Below, piece after piece: positions 29,487-37,370 of a stretch of DNA of 63,621 nt (positions are counted from its first letter, which is position 1; each line of letters opens with the position of its first letter). The translations under genes were made by a program, and so were the position numbers. The notes under the pieces were generated by a model. It saw nothing but the letters and a program-made list of their open reading frames with translations, had not been told where the DNA came from and did no database searches. The stretch covers positions 1 to 63,621 of the forward strand of contig JACPTQ010000007.1 in assembly GCA_016192705.1 (NCBI GenBank), written 5' to 3'. This stretch comes from Deltaproteobacteria bacterium. Its GTDB lineage: Bacteria; Myxococcota; JACPTQ01.

Positions 29487-30893
29487 TTACGTGTCGCGCG
29501 ATCGGTCGACGAGGGCTCGCACGGCATCGGCGTCGACCCGCACGGTGATTGTGCGCGCGCGGGCGACGCTGACGAGCCCGGGTTTTGCGCCGCGCGATTT
29601 TGAAACGTGCTTTCGCTCGGTCAGCGTGACGTCGACGACTTTCTCGCCTTTAGCGCCGCTGAAGTGCGCTGCGAGGAGCGCCGCTTCGCGAAGGGTCGCG
29701 TCCGACGTGCTCGCGCCGCGTCGGACCGGAATGACGACGTGCGAGCCCGGGTAATCGCGCGCGTGCATCCAAACGTCGTTTCCGTTGGCGTGGCGAAAGG
29801 TGAGCGCGTCGTTTTCTTTGGCGCCGCGGCCGACGCGGATTTCGCTGCCGTCGGTCGCCGTGTACGATTTATACGGCTTTTTTTCGTCGGGCGTTCGCGC
29901 GCGGTCTTTGCGGTGCCCGGTGATGGCGCGCGGCGCGCTCGCGGGGTGGCCGAGGGAATCGAAGTTGTCGATCGACACGACTTGCTGTATCGAACGTTCA
30001 CGCTCCACAAGATGGACGAGGACGGCATCGCACCGCGCTATTTCAGCGGCGATGATGGCGCGCGACCGATCGAGGCGGCGCGCGAGCTTGAACGCGCGGA
30101 GGGCGGTGCCCTTGGGGCCAAGTCGCGGGTCGATGTTGATTTCGATGGGTGCGCCGCCGGGATCGTGGAGGTCGTCGACGGTCACGCGTGTTGCGCCGGG
30201 CGGCAGCGTGCGAAGGTGCGCGAGGAGGAGACCCGCGTCGCGTCGGAGCTTGGGAGCGTCATCGGCGCGAGCGAGTTCGGCGACGAGCTTCTCGCGTTTT
30301 TTTTCGGCGCGTTTTTTTTCTGCGCGCACGGGGGTGAGCGCGGCTCGCTTCGCGGCGTCGAGTGCGGCGGCGTCGACGCGCGGCTCGTATGTGCTGGCGA
30401 TGGCGCAGCTTGGTGCGTCGCCGAATCGGGGCTGCGGTTCAGCGGTGCGCGCGTGGTCGACCACCGTGTGCAGAGTGCCAATGCGTTTCGCGTGCTGCGG
30501 AAGGAGCGCGTGCGTAACGATCCGCGCCGCGTCGACGACGAACAATCCCCCGCGTCGGCCGAACAGCTCAGCGACGAGGCCCCCCGCGTCTCCAAAGTCG
30601 AAGCGAACAATGCGGTCTCCGTCCACCTGCACAAGCGTCGCGAGGCGCCGACCTTCAAAACGTTTTCGAACGGCCCCACAAAAATCGTCGGCTGGTTTCG
30701 TTCGGGGGCGACGGCTCGCGCGGTGGATGCGCGCGCATTCGGTCGCGGTTGCAAGAACGATTTCCGTTCGGCCAAACTCAAGCAGAAGCCCAGGCTCGTC
30801 CGCGAGCGGCTTCGCGTCGGTCAAGCGGTGCCCCACGCAATCGGACTCGACTTCAACGAGAACCAGTGCGATTTCGGTTGCGGTCAGGCTCAC
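29487..30893 (-). CDS. rqcH: Rqc2/RqcH-FbpA family NFACT protein
   Basis: 468 aa from GTG 30893. The N-terminal NFACT-N domain (about 1-200) contains a DR pair (D93-R94, in DGDRIVRFDF), at the place where the RqcH DR motif that contacts tRNA-Ala is known. A coiled coil (about 200-300, AEKKRAEKKREKL) follows, then the NFACT-R domain with YKSYTATDGSEIRVGRGAKEND, FRHANGNDVWMHARDYPGSHVVI. RqcH adds alanine tails to peptides stalled on 50S subunits. Its GTG start shares one base with the upstream stop (TAGTG), so it is translationally coupled to the envelope genes. Confidence 0.88.
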   Translation of the reverse strand: MSLTATEIALVLVEVESDCVGHRLTDAKPLADEPGLLLEFGRTEIVLATATECARIHRASRRPRTKPADDFCGAVRKRFEGRRLATLVQVDGDRIVRFDFGDAGGLVAELFGRRGGLFVVDAARIVTHALLPQHAKRIGTLHTVVDHARTAEPQPRFGDAPSCAIASTYEPRVDAAALDAAKRAALTPVRAEKKRAEKKREKLVAELARADDAPKLRRDAGLLLAHLRTLPPGATRVTVDDLHDPGGAPIEINIDPRLGPKGTALRAFKLARRLDRSRAIIAAEIARCDAVLVHLVERERSIQQVVSIDNFDSLGHPASAPRAITGHRKDRARTPDEKKPYKSYTATDGSEIRVGRGAKENDALTFRHANGNDVWMHARDYPGSHVVIPVRRGASTSDATLREAALLAAHFSGAKGEKVVDVTLTERKHVSKSRGAKPGLVSVARARTITVRVDADAVRALVDRSRDT

Positions 30894-31912
30894 TAAAAGT
30901 GTCCCGTGACGCCGATTCCAATCGGCAACAACAACGAGCGGCGCACGGTGCCCTGGACGCTCGCAACAACCAAGTCGGCCCCCATCGTGAGCACAAGCGA
31001 AATGTGTGGGTGAATCAAAACACCAACCGCGCCCTCCACGCGCGCCAAGAATCCGGTTGCGGCGAGGCCTGGCGACACACTCGTTCGCGCAACGCCAAGA
31101 CCACCACTGGCTGCAAGCGTGAGGCGGCCGAACGTCCAATCGAGGCGCGCAATTGCGGCGACATTCAGAGCGGAGACGTTGCGGGCGAGCGCTGTCAACT
31201 CCGCAAATGAGAAGTAGTTGAACGTCACGCCCGCGGAAAAGTTTCGAACGATGCGGGCGGCTGCGGCGACGCCAAACCCAACGCCATTTTGCAGGGCCGT
31301 GGCGTCGTCGCCAAACGTGAAGCCAAAGCAGAACGTCGAGCCGATCGAAAATGGAAAGGGATCAGCGGGAAGCGGTTTCGCGAACGCGACGAGAGGCGGC
31401 GTGTGGGGGTCGGTGCGCTCGATGGGGAGCGGCGGGTCGAGGGGGATCGGGGGAGGTTGTTGCGGCACGACGACGCGTGGGTCTCCGTTCGTGGGCGATG
31501 GCGCGACATCTTTTTGGGCGAGGTCGAACGCTTCGCGAAGGCGCGGCGCGACGGGGGCTAATTCCATGCGGTAGTCAGGAATTTTTCGGAGGAGGGCGCG
31601 AAACGTAGCCCGCGCGAGATCGAGTTTCCCGAGCGCGACTTCAACCTCGGCGAGGTTTCGGTGCACCCAAATGAAGAGCGCGCGGTTGGTTTCGGCGCGA
31701 ACGAGCGAACGCGCATCAGACAGGGCGCGGGCCGCGCACGTGTAATTGAGTGCATCGAGGCATTTTCTTGCGCGTAGGGAGAGATCGCCAAGGCGGGCGT
31801 CGTTTGCGCGTGCGGCACCCAGCGCCAGCGTTAGCACAAGTCCGACGGCGGTTCCGAAAGCGGCGGCGCGACCGGTCCGGGCGTTTCGAAAAAAGGCGAG
31901 GGCGCGCATCAC
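30893..31912 (-). CDS. Exported TPR-like and beta-barrel protein
   Basis: 339 aa. A signal peptide (AFGTAVGLVLTLALGAARA-N) is followed by a helical, TPR-like segment (about 40-130, LNYTCAARALSDARSLV and LGKLDLARATFRALLRKIPDYR). A proline-rich hinge (about 140-175) comes next, then a barrel-like domain with alternating strands, ending GIGVTGHF. The architecture recurs in envelope proteins of deltaproteobacteria; the specific function is unknown. It starts within the stop of the preceding lipoprotein gene (ATGA). Confidence 0.7.
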   Translation of the reverse strand: MMRALAFFRNARTGRAAAFGTAVGLVLTLALGAARANDARLGDLSLRARKCLDALNYTCAARALSDARSLVRAETNRALFIWVHRNLAEVEVALGKLDLARATFRALLRKIPDYRMELAPVAPRLREAFDLAQKDVAPSPTNGDPRVVVPQQPPPIPLDPPLPIERTDPHTPPLVAFAKPLPADPFPFSIGSTFCFGFTFGDDATALQNGVGFGVAAAARIVRNFSAGVTFNYFSFAELTALARNVSALNVAAIARLDWTFGRLTLAASGGLGVARTSVSPGLAATGFLARVEGAVGVLIHPHISLVLTMGADLVVASVQGTVRRSLLLPIGIGVTGHF

Positions 31913-32292
31913 AGCCCTACGATTTGAAAAGGCCCGCTCGCCTCGACGCAGCAGGCGCCGTTGACGCGCACTTTGAGCTTCAGCGAGAGCGTGCTGGTTG
32001 GGGCGCCGCCCACGATGAGAATCTTCATTTCAAGGCGACTGGTCGACGCGTTGAATTGAAACGATTCGAGTTCAACGTCGTTCGTCGGAAACGTGTACCC
32101 AACGAGCTCGACGGTTTTTTCGGCGGTTTTGTCGAACGTCGAAAACGCGACTTGAACCGTGGCCGATTCCCCAGCGGACGCGAAGCTCGGCAGGAACGTG
32201 ATGTCCGTCGCGAGAAGCGAGGAGAGCTCGTCGCCGCAACCTTGTGCGAGGGCGAGAGCGACCATCAAGGAAAACGGCCCGGACCGCTTCAC
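31909..32292 (-). CDS. Small lipoprotein
   Basis: 127 aa from GTG 32292, which overlaps the MurU-like stop (GTGA). The signal ends in a lipobox-like A-L-A-Q-G-C. The mature part is a small beta-rich domain with strands such as VQVAFSTFDKTAEKTVELVGYTF, and a CC pair near the C terminus. No known family. An upstream in-frame start at 32367 would lie wholly inside the nucleotidyltransferase gene and is rejected. Confidence 0.65.
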   Translation of the reverse strand: MKRSGPFSLMVALALAQGCGDELSSLLATDITFLPSFASAGESATVQVAFSTFDKTAEKTVELVGYTFPTNDVELESFQFNASTSRLEMKILIVGGAPTSTLSLKLKVRVNGACCVEASGPFQIVGL

Positions 32293-33197
32293 GCGGTCAC
32301 TGTACCATGCGGCGTTGCGATCGCTCGAACGAGGCGCGCGCCTTTCGGCACGACGGTTCCGGCCCAAACGACCGACTCGATGATCGTCGCCCCATCGCCG
32401 ACCGTCGCGCTCGGGTGAACGTACGAACGCTCGATTCTCACGCGGCCGGTTGCCCCACCCGATTTCACGAACGCCGCGTCTTCGCCTCCGAGGAGCGAAA
32501 GATTCGCGTCGATGTAGTTTTTCGCGGTCTCGACCGCCGCCCAGCGACCCGCGTGCAGCGCTGCGCCGAGACGCTCACCGTCCCCGAGCGCGGGCTCGTA
32601 ACCTTGTCTCACGATGCACGACGCGCCCTCGGGCAGCCGATCCAAAACGCGCGGTTCGATGAGGTGGACCCCAGTGAACATGGCGCGGTGGCCCGGTTCG
32701 GCGTTGCCACCAAACCCCACGACCCGAAGCGCGGCTTTATCCACAGCGGTTCTAATCGCCGTGTAAGGGTCGTCGTCCCGAACGCGTCGAAGGAGAAGCG
32801 TCGCCGCATCGCGCGTTCCGTCGTGCTCATGTGTCCACGCAAGGTCACCGAGGTCGACGTCGATTTTTCCGTTAACGACAAGAACCGCGCGCTTTCCCCA
32901 GTAACGGCGCGCATTTCGAACGCCGCCGCCTGTTCCGAGAAGCGCGGCTTCGTCAACGTAGCGAACGCGAACCCCCTCGCATTTCGCCCCAAGCGCCGCG
33001 CGAAATTTTGCGCCGAGGTGCCACAGGTTCATAACGACTTCATCGACGCCGAGTCGCCCCAGCTGTCGAAGCGTGCGAACCACGATCGGCTCGCCGAGAA
33101 TCGGGAAGAGCGGCTTAGGGACGTGGTCCGTGAGCGGCCGCAATCGCTCGCCACGACCGGCCGCGAGAATCATGACGGCGAACGTTGGCGCGCTCAC
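32289..33197 (-). CDS. murU: MurU-like nucleotidyltransferase (NTP transferase)
   Basis: 302 aa. The nucleotidyltransferase signature is intact (LAAGRGERLRPLTDHVPKPL), followed by GTGGGVRNARRYWG and VVNGKIDVDLG (the metal-binding Asp region). In Pseudomonas, MurU converts MurNAc-1-phosphate to UDP-MurNAc. Assignment here rests on adjacency to the AmgK-like kinase with a 4-bp overlap; without that, mannose-1-phosphate guanylyltransferase would be an equally good call. A C-terminal left-handed-helix-like segment (SYVHPSATVGDGATIIESVVWAG) is longer than in typical MurU and resembles other sugar nucleotidyltransferases. Confidence 0.75.
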   Translation of the reverse strand: MSAPTFAVMILAAGRGERLRPLTDHVPKPLFPILGEPIVVRTLRQLGRLGVDEVVMNLWHLGAKFRAALGAKCEGVRVRYVDEAALLGTGGGVRNARRYWGKRAVLVVNGKIDVDLGDLAWTHEHDGTRDAATLLLRRVRDDDPYTAIRTAVDKAALRVVGFGGNAEPGHRAMFTGVHLIEPRVLDRLPEGASCIVRQGYEPALGDGERLGAALHAGRWAAVETAKNYIDANLSLLGGEDAAFVKSGGATGRVRIERSYVHPSATVGDGATIIESVVWAGTVVPKGARLVRAIATPHGTVTA

Positions 33198-34225
33198 CCG
33201 GCGAGCTCGGGCGTCGTCTCGGCCAAGGCGCTTTGAAGCTCCCGAAACTCGGGAAGCTCGGAGAACGCCGCGCGCACGTAGGCGACCGATGGCTCAAAGT
33301 AGGGCAAAAACGACGGGTTTTTCTTGATTCGGTCGATGTAAACGAAGCGCCCCGCGTCCTTCAGCTTGCGCTGAACGGTTTGGATATGGAAGAGGCGCGT
33401 TGTTTCATCGAGCGAAAACAGGTCGCGGCGTCGCACATAATGCCCGAGCATTTCGCCAACAAAATCGTCCGAATGCGTCACGTAGGAGTCGCGAAGGAGT
33501 GCGACGAGGTCGTAAACGAAGGGCCCCATGAGCGCGTCCTGAAAATCGATGACCCGGAGACGGCCGTGCGTGATGATAAGGTTTCGGCTTTGAAAATCGC
33601 GGTGCACGAACGTTTCGGGCGCGGCGGCCAGAATCTCAGCGATTTTGTTGAATCCACGGTCGATTGTCGACTGCGCGGCGGCCGACGGCGTTTTTCCCGT
33701 GCGCCCCGTTACCCCCCATTCAATAAAGTGGTCGAGCTCCCACCGAAGGAGCGCCGGGTCGAAGCGCCGCGAAAAGGCGATGCACGAACCATCGCGATGC
33801 CCGTCCGCGTACCGCTGCAAATCGGCAACGACGTCAATGGCGATGCGGTAAATCGCGCGCCGCGAATCAACATCCGCGTTTCGGACGAGCGTCTCAACCA
33901 AATCGTCGCCCAAATCCTCCAAGAAAACGAGGCCCTCGCGTTCGTTGGTGGCGTAAATGTTCGGCACCGCAACGCCGGCTGTCGTGAGGTAGCGGGCGAC
34001 GTTTAAAAATGGGAGTTCCGTGGGCGCCGCACCCGACGTCGCTTCGTCGCTCGCCTTGGCGTTTGCCGGGAGCTGCATGACGATGATCGACGGGATCGAC
34101 CCGGTTCGGGGACGAAGGCGCCAGTAGATTCGGCTCGACGCGTCGCCCCGGAGCTTTTCGACTGAGAAGGCGGTATCGGACGGGGTCCCGAGGTCTTTCA
34201 AAAACGCGCGGATCGCATGGTCCAT
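33194..34225 (-). CDS. amgK: AmgK-like sugar kinase (aminoglycoside phosphotransferase fold)
   Basis: 343 aa. APH-fold kinase motifs are clear: the Brenner motif HRDFQSRNLI (catalytic Asp near 215) and the IDFQDALMGPFVYDLVALL metal-binding motif. AmgK phosphorylates the anomeric hydroxyl of MurNAc/GlcNAc, feeding MurU in peptidoglycan recycling. The pair AmgK-MurU is diagnostic in known genomes; the kinase alone would not be specific. It is first in the run of overlapping genes leading to rqcH. TATGTT 11 nt before the start is a possible -10. Confidence 0.78.
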   Translation of the reverse strand: MDHAIRAFLKDLGTPSDTAFSVEKLRGDASSRIYWRLRPRTGSIPSIIVMQLPANAKASDEATSGAAPTELPFLNVARYLTTAGVAVPNIYATNEREGLVFLEDLGDDLVETLVRNADVDSRRAIYRIAIDVVADLQRYADGHRDGSCIAFSRRFDPALLRWELDHFIEWGVTGRTGKTPSAAAQSTIDRGFNKIAEILAAAPETFVHRDFQSRNLIITHGRLRVIDFQDALMGPFVYDLVALLRDSYVTHSDDFVGEMLGHYVRRRDLFSLDETTRLFHIQTVQRKLKDAGRFVYIDRIKKNPSFLPYFEPSVAYVRAAFSELPEFRELQSALAETTPELAG

Positions 34226-34320
34226 CGTGGGTCAGCAACATATGGGGGGTCGATTTCAAGTGTCAAGACGAGGGCGCCCCGGTGTGTGATCAAATGAGGC
34301 GAAGCGGAACGCCGTGAGGT

Positions 34321-34356
34321 CCGACCGGATGGTCTGGGATTGGACCATTTGGTCGG
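34321..34356. promoter_or_regulatory. Hairpin/operator-like inverted repeat upstream of the acyl-AMP ligase
   Basis: Arms 34321-34334 and 34343-34356 pair over 12 of 14 positions across an 8-nt loop. It is immediately followed by the perfect 12-bp palindrome GAATTGCAATTC (34356-34367). Both lie upstream of a sigma-70-like promoter (34410-34438), the right arrangement for an operator, although the hairpin could also end a transcript. Confidence 0.55.
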
Positions 34357-34409
34357 AATTGCAATTCGCCTTGAATTTATTGGGTTTTTAATGGGCGCCC
34401 CCCGCTTAG

Positions 34410-34438
34410 TTGACATTGTTTACGGTGCTCGGCATCAT
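34410..34438 (+). promoter_or_regulatory. Sigma-70-type promoter of the fatty acyl-AMP ligase gene
   Basis: TTGACA (34410-34415, six of six) and CATCAT (34433-34438, four of six) are 17 nt apart. Transcription would start near 34445, about 29 nt before the GTG start. Confidence 0.6.
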
Positions 34439-34473
34439 GCTGAATCTTCAAAGCAAAAAAAAGGGGTTGAACG

Positions 34474-36270
34474 GTGGCGAAGAAAACGATGAAAACGCTG
34501 GTTGATGCGCTGAATGCGGTTCGTGACAATCAAAAAGCGGGGTATACGTTCATCAATGAGACCGGCCCCGAACGGAAATACACGTATGCTGAGGTTTGCG
34601 CCCGAACGGAGCGTCTCGCCGCGTGGTTTGCGGCACAAGGGTTTGAGAAGGGGGACCGCATTTCGCTCATCCTCCCAGAGGCTGAAGATTTTGTCTTTTC
34701 GTTTCTTGCGTGCCTTCGTCTCGGGGTCGTCGCCGTGCCAATGTATCCACCTGTCAACATCGGTCGGCTCGACAACTACTTAAAGACGTCGTCGCACATC
34801 CTGCAGTCCGCGGGCGCCCGCGCCATCGTGACGCGCGCCCAGGTTCGGCGCGTGCTCGGGACGTTGCTCGATTCGGTCTCGTCGCTTCGCGAGATTGTGA
34901 CACTCGAGGAGATGCCGACGGCCGGCGTGTCGCTCGCGTGCCCCGACCGTCACGTGCGTCCCGAGGACCTCGCCTTCTTGCAGTTCACGTCGGGGTCGAC
35001 GTCGCAACCGAAGGGCGTCGCGCTCACGCATGCGAATCTCGTCGCGAACATCACGCTCCTCATGGAGAAGGGGCTCGAGGTTCGTGAGGGCGACGTCGGT
35101 GTGTCTTGGCTGCCGCTTTACCACGACATGGGGCTCATTGGGTTCGTGCTCGCGCCGCTCTGTTGCCGAATTCCGGTTGTCTATCTGCCGCCTCTTCTTT
35201 TCTTGAAGAAGCCGGCGCGGTGGCTCAAGGCGATGAGTGACCACAAAGGGACCATCGCGTTTGCGCCGAATTTTGCGTACGGCCTCTGCACGGCGCGAAT
35301 CCGTGACGACGAGTTGGACGGGATCGATTTGTCGGCGTGGCGCGTGGCGGGCTGCGGGGCGGAGCCGATCCGCGCCGAGACGTTGCGCGGGTTTATCGCG
35401 AAGTTTTCGCGCGTCGGGTTTAAGGACGGCACGTTCATGACGGCGTATGGGATGGCCGAGGCGTCGCTCGCGATTTCGTTTGGGGCGTGGGGGAAGCCGT
35501 TTCGGACCGATACGGTGGCGATCAAGGCGCTCGCGGAAGAAGGGCGGGCGATGCCGACAGACCGCGCGGACGTTGAGACGACGACGATGGTGTCGTGCGG
35601 GAAGTCGTTCCCGGGGCAAGAGGTTCGGGTGGTCGACGCGGAGGGGCGGCCGCTCCCGGATCGGAGCGTGGGCGAGCTTGTGCTCAAGGGGCCGTCGGTG
35701 ATGTCGGGATACTACGGACAGCCGGAGGCGACGGCGCGAACGATTCGGGATGGCTGGCTGCACACGGGCGATCTCGGCTACATGGTGGGCGGCGAGGTTT
35801 ACGTTTGCGGGCGCCACAAGGACCTCATTATCTTCAACGGGAAAAACTACTATCCGCAAGATCTTGAGGCGGCGGCGTCGGCGCTTAAGTCGGTGCGAAA
35901 AGGGAACGTCGCGGCGTTTAGTGTGAACGGTGGCGAGCGCGATCGCGAAAAGGTTGTTGTGGTGATTGAGCGGCGCGACACGGAAGAGCCGAACGAAATG
36001 TTGCAGGCGGCGGTGCGCGACGAAGTTCTGGCGGTGACGGGGCTTCGTGTTGATGAGGTCGTGGTGGTTGGTGCGGGGATGCTGCCGAAAACGTCGTCGG
36101 GCAAGTTGCAGCGGTCGAAGACGCGCGATCTTTACGTGCGCGGTGAGCTCACGGTGAGCGCGCCGGGGTCGCGGTTTTCGAGTGCCGTCAAGGTCGCGCG
36201 TCAGGTCGCGGCGTCGCAGTGGAGTCTTTTGAAGTCGCGCGTCACCCGCGCGGTGTCGCCTTACAAATGA
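34474..36270 (+). CDS. Fatty acyl-AMP ligase (FAAL)
   Basis: 598 aa, starting GTG 34474 with AAGGGG upstream. ANL-superfamily motifs: LQFTSGSTSQPKGVALTH (P-loop), YGMAEASLAIS (A5), WLHTGDLGYM (A7), GRHKDLIIFNGKNYYPQDLE (A8, hinge) and PKTSSGKLQRSKTRDLY (A10 lysine). The segment SWLPLYHDMGLIG is typical of FAALs. It activates fatty acids as acyl-AMP for loading on an acyl carrier protein. No ACP, PKS or NRPS gene lies within about 10 kb, so its acceptor is elsewhere. It ends 29 bp inside the convergent membrane-protein gene. Confidence 0.9.
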   Translation: MAKKTMKTLVDALNAVRDNQKAGYTFINETGPERKYTYAEVCARTERLAAWFAAQGFEKGDRISLILPEAEDFVFSFLACLRLGVVAVPMYPPVNIGRLDNYLKTSSHILQSAGARAIVTRAQVRRVLGTLLDSVSSLREIVTLEEMPTAGVSLACPDRHVRPEDLAFLQFTSGSTSQPKGVALTHANLVANITLLMEKGLEVREGDVGVSWLPLYHDMGLIGFVLAPLCCRIPVVYLPPLLFLKKPARWLKAMSDHKGTIAFAPNFAYGLCTARIRDDELDGIDLSAWRVAGCGAEPIRAETLRGFIAKFSRVGFKDGTFMTAYGMAEASLAISFGAWGKPFRTDTVAIKALAEEGRAMPTDRADVETTTMVSCGKSFPGQEVRVVDAEGRPLPDRSVGELVLKGPSVMSGYYGQPEATARTIRDGWLHTGDLGYMVGGEVYVCGRHKDLIIFNGKNYYPQDLEAAASALKSVRKGNVAAFSVNGGERDREKVVVVIERRDTEEPNEMLQAAVRDEVLAVTGLRVDEVVVVGAGMLPKTSSGKLQRSKTRDLYVRGELTVSAPGSRFSSAVKVARQVAASQWSLLKSRVTRAVSPYK

Positions 36271-36736
36271 CCAGCAAATAACGAAGGAAAACAATCCACG
36301 CAGCTGTGAGGACGACGCCGCACGTGACGAGCCCTGGGAGGAGGCTCGACTCGAAGAGGTGCGGGAGCGGGAGCGCGGCGTGAAAGTGCGCGTACAGGCC
36401 GACGCGAAAAAGGCGGCCGCCGATGAGCGAGAACGCGGCGATGGCGATGAGCGCGAGGGCCGCGGGGGCGATGGACGCGAGGCGACCGAAACGCCTGGCG
36501 ATGCGGGCGGTTACGATGAAGCCGAGGACGGTCGCGATTGGGTAAAGCGCGAGCACGGCGGGGATGAGGGGCGTCGAGAGGTCGGACGCGGGCACGAAGT
36601 ACATGAAGCTCCAGTCGGGCGCGGCGAGAAGGAAGTACGCGCCCATGGGAAGGAAGACGAGGACGTCGAAGAGGAGCGCGGCGAAAAACGCGCGGCGATG
36701 CGCGGCGTTGTGGTGACTCACAATGAGCGCGGGCAC
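36242..36736 (-). CDS. Small four-helix membrane protein
   Basis: 164 aa with about four hydrophobic segments (FFAALLFDVLVFLPMGAYFLL, LIPAVLALYPIATVLGFIVTA, APAALALIAIAAFSLIGG, LLPGLVTCGVVLTAAWIVFL). No family recognised. It is convergent with the acyl-AMP ligase (29-bp overlap) and divergent from the selenoprotein candidate. GTG start at 36736. Confidence 0.55.
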   Translation of the reverse strand: MPALIVSHHNAAHRRAFFAALLFDVLVFLPMGAYFLLAAPDWSFMYFVPASDLSTPLIPAVLALYPIATVLGFIVTARIARRFGRLASIAPAALALIAIAAFSLIGGRLFRVGLYAHFHAALPLPHLFESSLLPGLVTCGVVLTAAWIVFLRYLLVICKATPRG

Positions 36737-36890
36737 GGCGCCAAATAGGAAGGAGAGGGCTGTGTCGATCGGGACTGTTGGCGGCCTCCGTTTCGAGTGG
36801 ATCCAAAGTAATGGTGTCGTGCGCGGGGGTCAATGGCAGCGCCATCGCGCTCGGTGCGGCGATTTGATAGAAGGTACGGCGCGAGGGAAA

Positions 36891-37370
36891 ATGGCGGACA
36901 AAAAAGGACCAGCGGTTGGCGAATATGCAGTTCCGTTCGAGCTTGCGGACGCGTTTGGGGTTGTTTATCGGTCGTCAGAAATTCTGAGTCGCGCGAAGAT
37001 GTGCGTGGTTTTTCAGCGCGGGACGTGGTGACCGAACTGCGTGAAGCAACTCGCGCAGTTGCGCGAGCGGATGGACGATATCAAGGCGCGTGGATTCGAG
37101 GTGGTGGTGGTGGTGGCGCAAGCGCGAGACGCGGTGAGGGCGTGGCTCGAAAAAAACCCGCATCCGTTTCCGATTCTGTCGGACGAGACGCGGGAGACGA
37201 TCAAGGCGTATGGCGTCTACCACGCGCTTGGGTTTGACGCGTTTCGAATCGCGCGGCCAGCGGTCGTGCTTGTGGCGAAGTCGGGCGAGGTGCGGTTTCG
37301 CGCCGTGGCGTCGACGCAGTTTGGGTGGCTGCGGGGCGATGCGCTTGTTGCGGAGATGGGGCGCGTTTAA
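36891..37370 (+). CDS. Peroxiredoxin-like selenoprotein (in-frame TGA = selenocysteine, UxxC motif)
   Basis: 159 aa if TGA 37029-37031 is read as selenocysteine. The N-terminal part (MADKKGPAVGEYAVPFELAD) and the part after the TGA (VKQLAQLRERMDDIKARGFEV, then FPILSDETRETIKAYGVY and ARPAVVLVAKSG) form one continuous AhpC/TSA-redoxin domain in a single frame. The TGA falls exactly at the first cysteine of the redox motif: QRGTW-[TGA]-PNC, expected W-C-P-x-C. This gives U47-P-N-C50. A hairpin begins 3 nt after the TGA. AGGG lies 4-7 nt before the ATG. The stop TAA overlaps the next start (TAATG). A nonsense mutation is the alternative. Confidence 0.8.
37029..37060 (+). promoter_or_regulatory. 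Candidate bacterial SECIS hairpin after the UGA
   Basis: The TGA (37029-37031) is followed after 3 nt by a 9-bp stem: AACTGCGTG (37035-37043) pairs with CGCGCAGTT (37052-37060), one G-T wobble included, closing an 8-nt loop AAGCAACT. Without the two inner pairs it is a 7-bp stem and a 12-nt loop with G in position 2, matching the known preference for a G early in the apical loop of bacterial SECIS elements. Such elements must lie within the coding sequence just 3' of the UGA, as here. Confidence 0.65.

Noticed and set aside
32737-32745. Perfect DnaA box (TTATCCACA) inside the murU-like gene
   Set aside because: A single 9-mer in a coding sequence far from dnaA; chance occurrence is likely. 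It also warns against relying on a single box for oriC.
34780-36294. 504-codon frame opposite the acyl-AMP ligase
   Set aside because: Arg/His-rich composition, no domain, and it covers the conserved ANL gene completely.
36891-37031. Short redoxin fragment followed by a separate protein starting at the GTG 37041
   Set aside because: The two are in the same frame, separated only by TGA-CCG-AAC-TGC, and together make one complete redoxin with its second cysteine in place. Selenocysteine decoding explains this better than two genes or a simple pseudogene.
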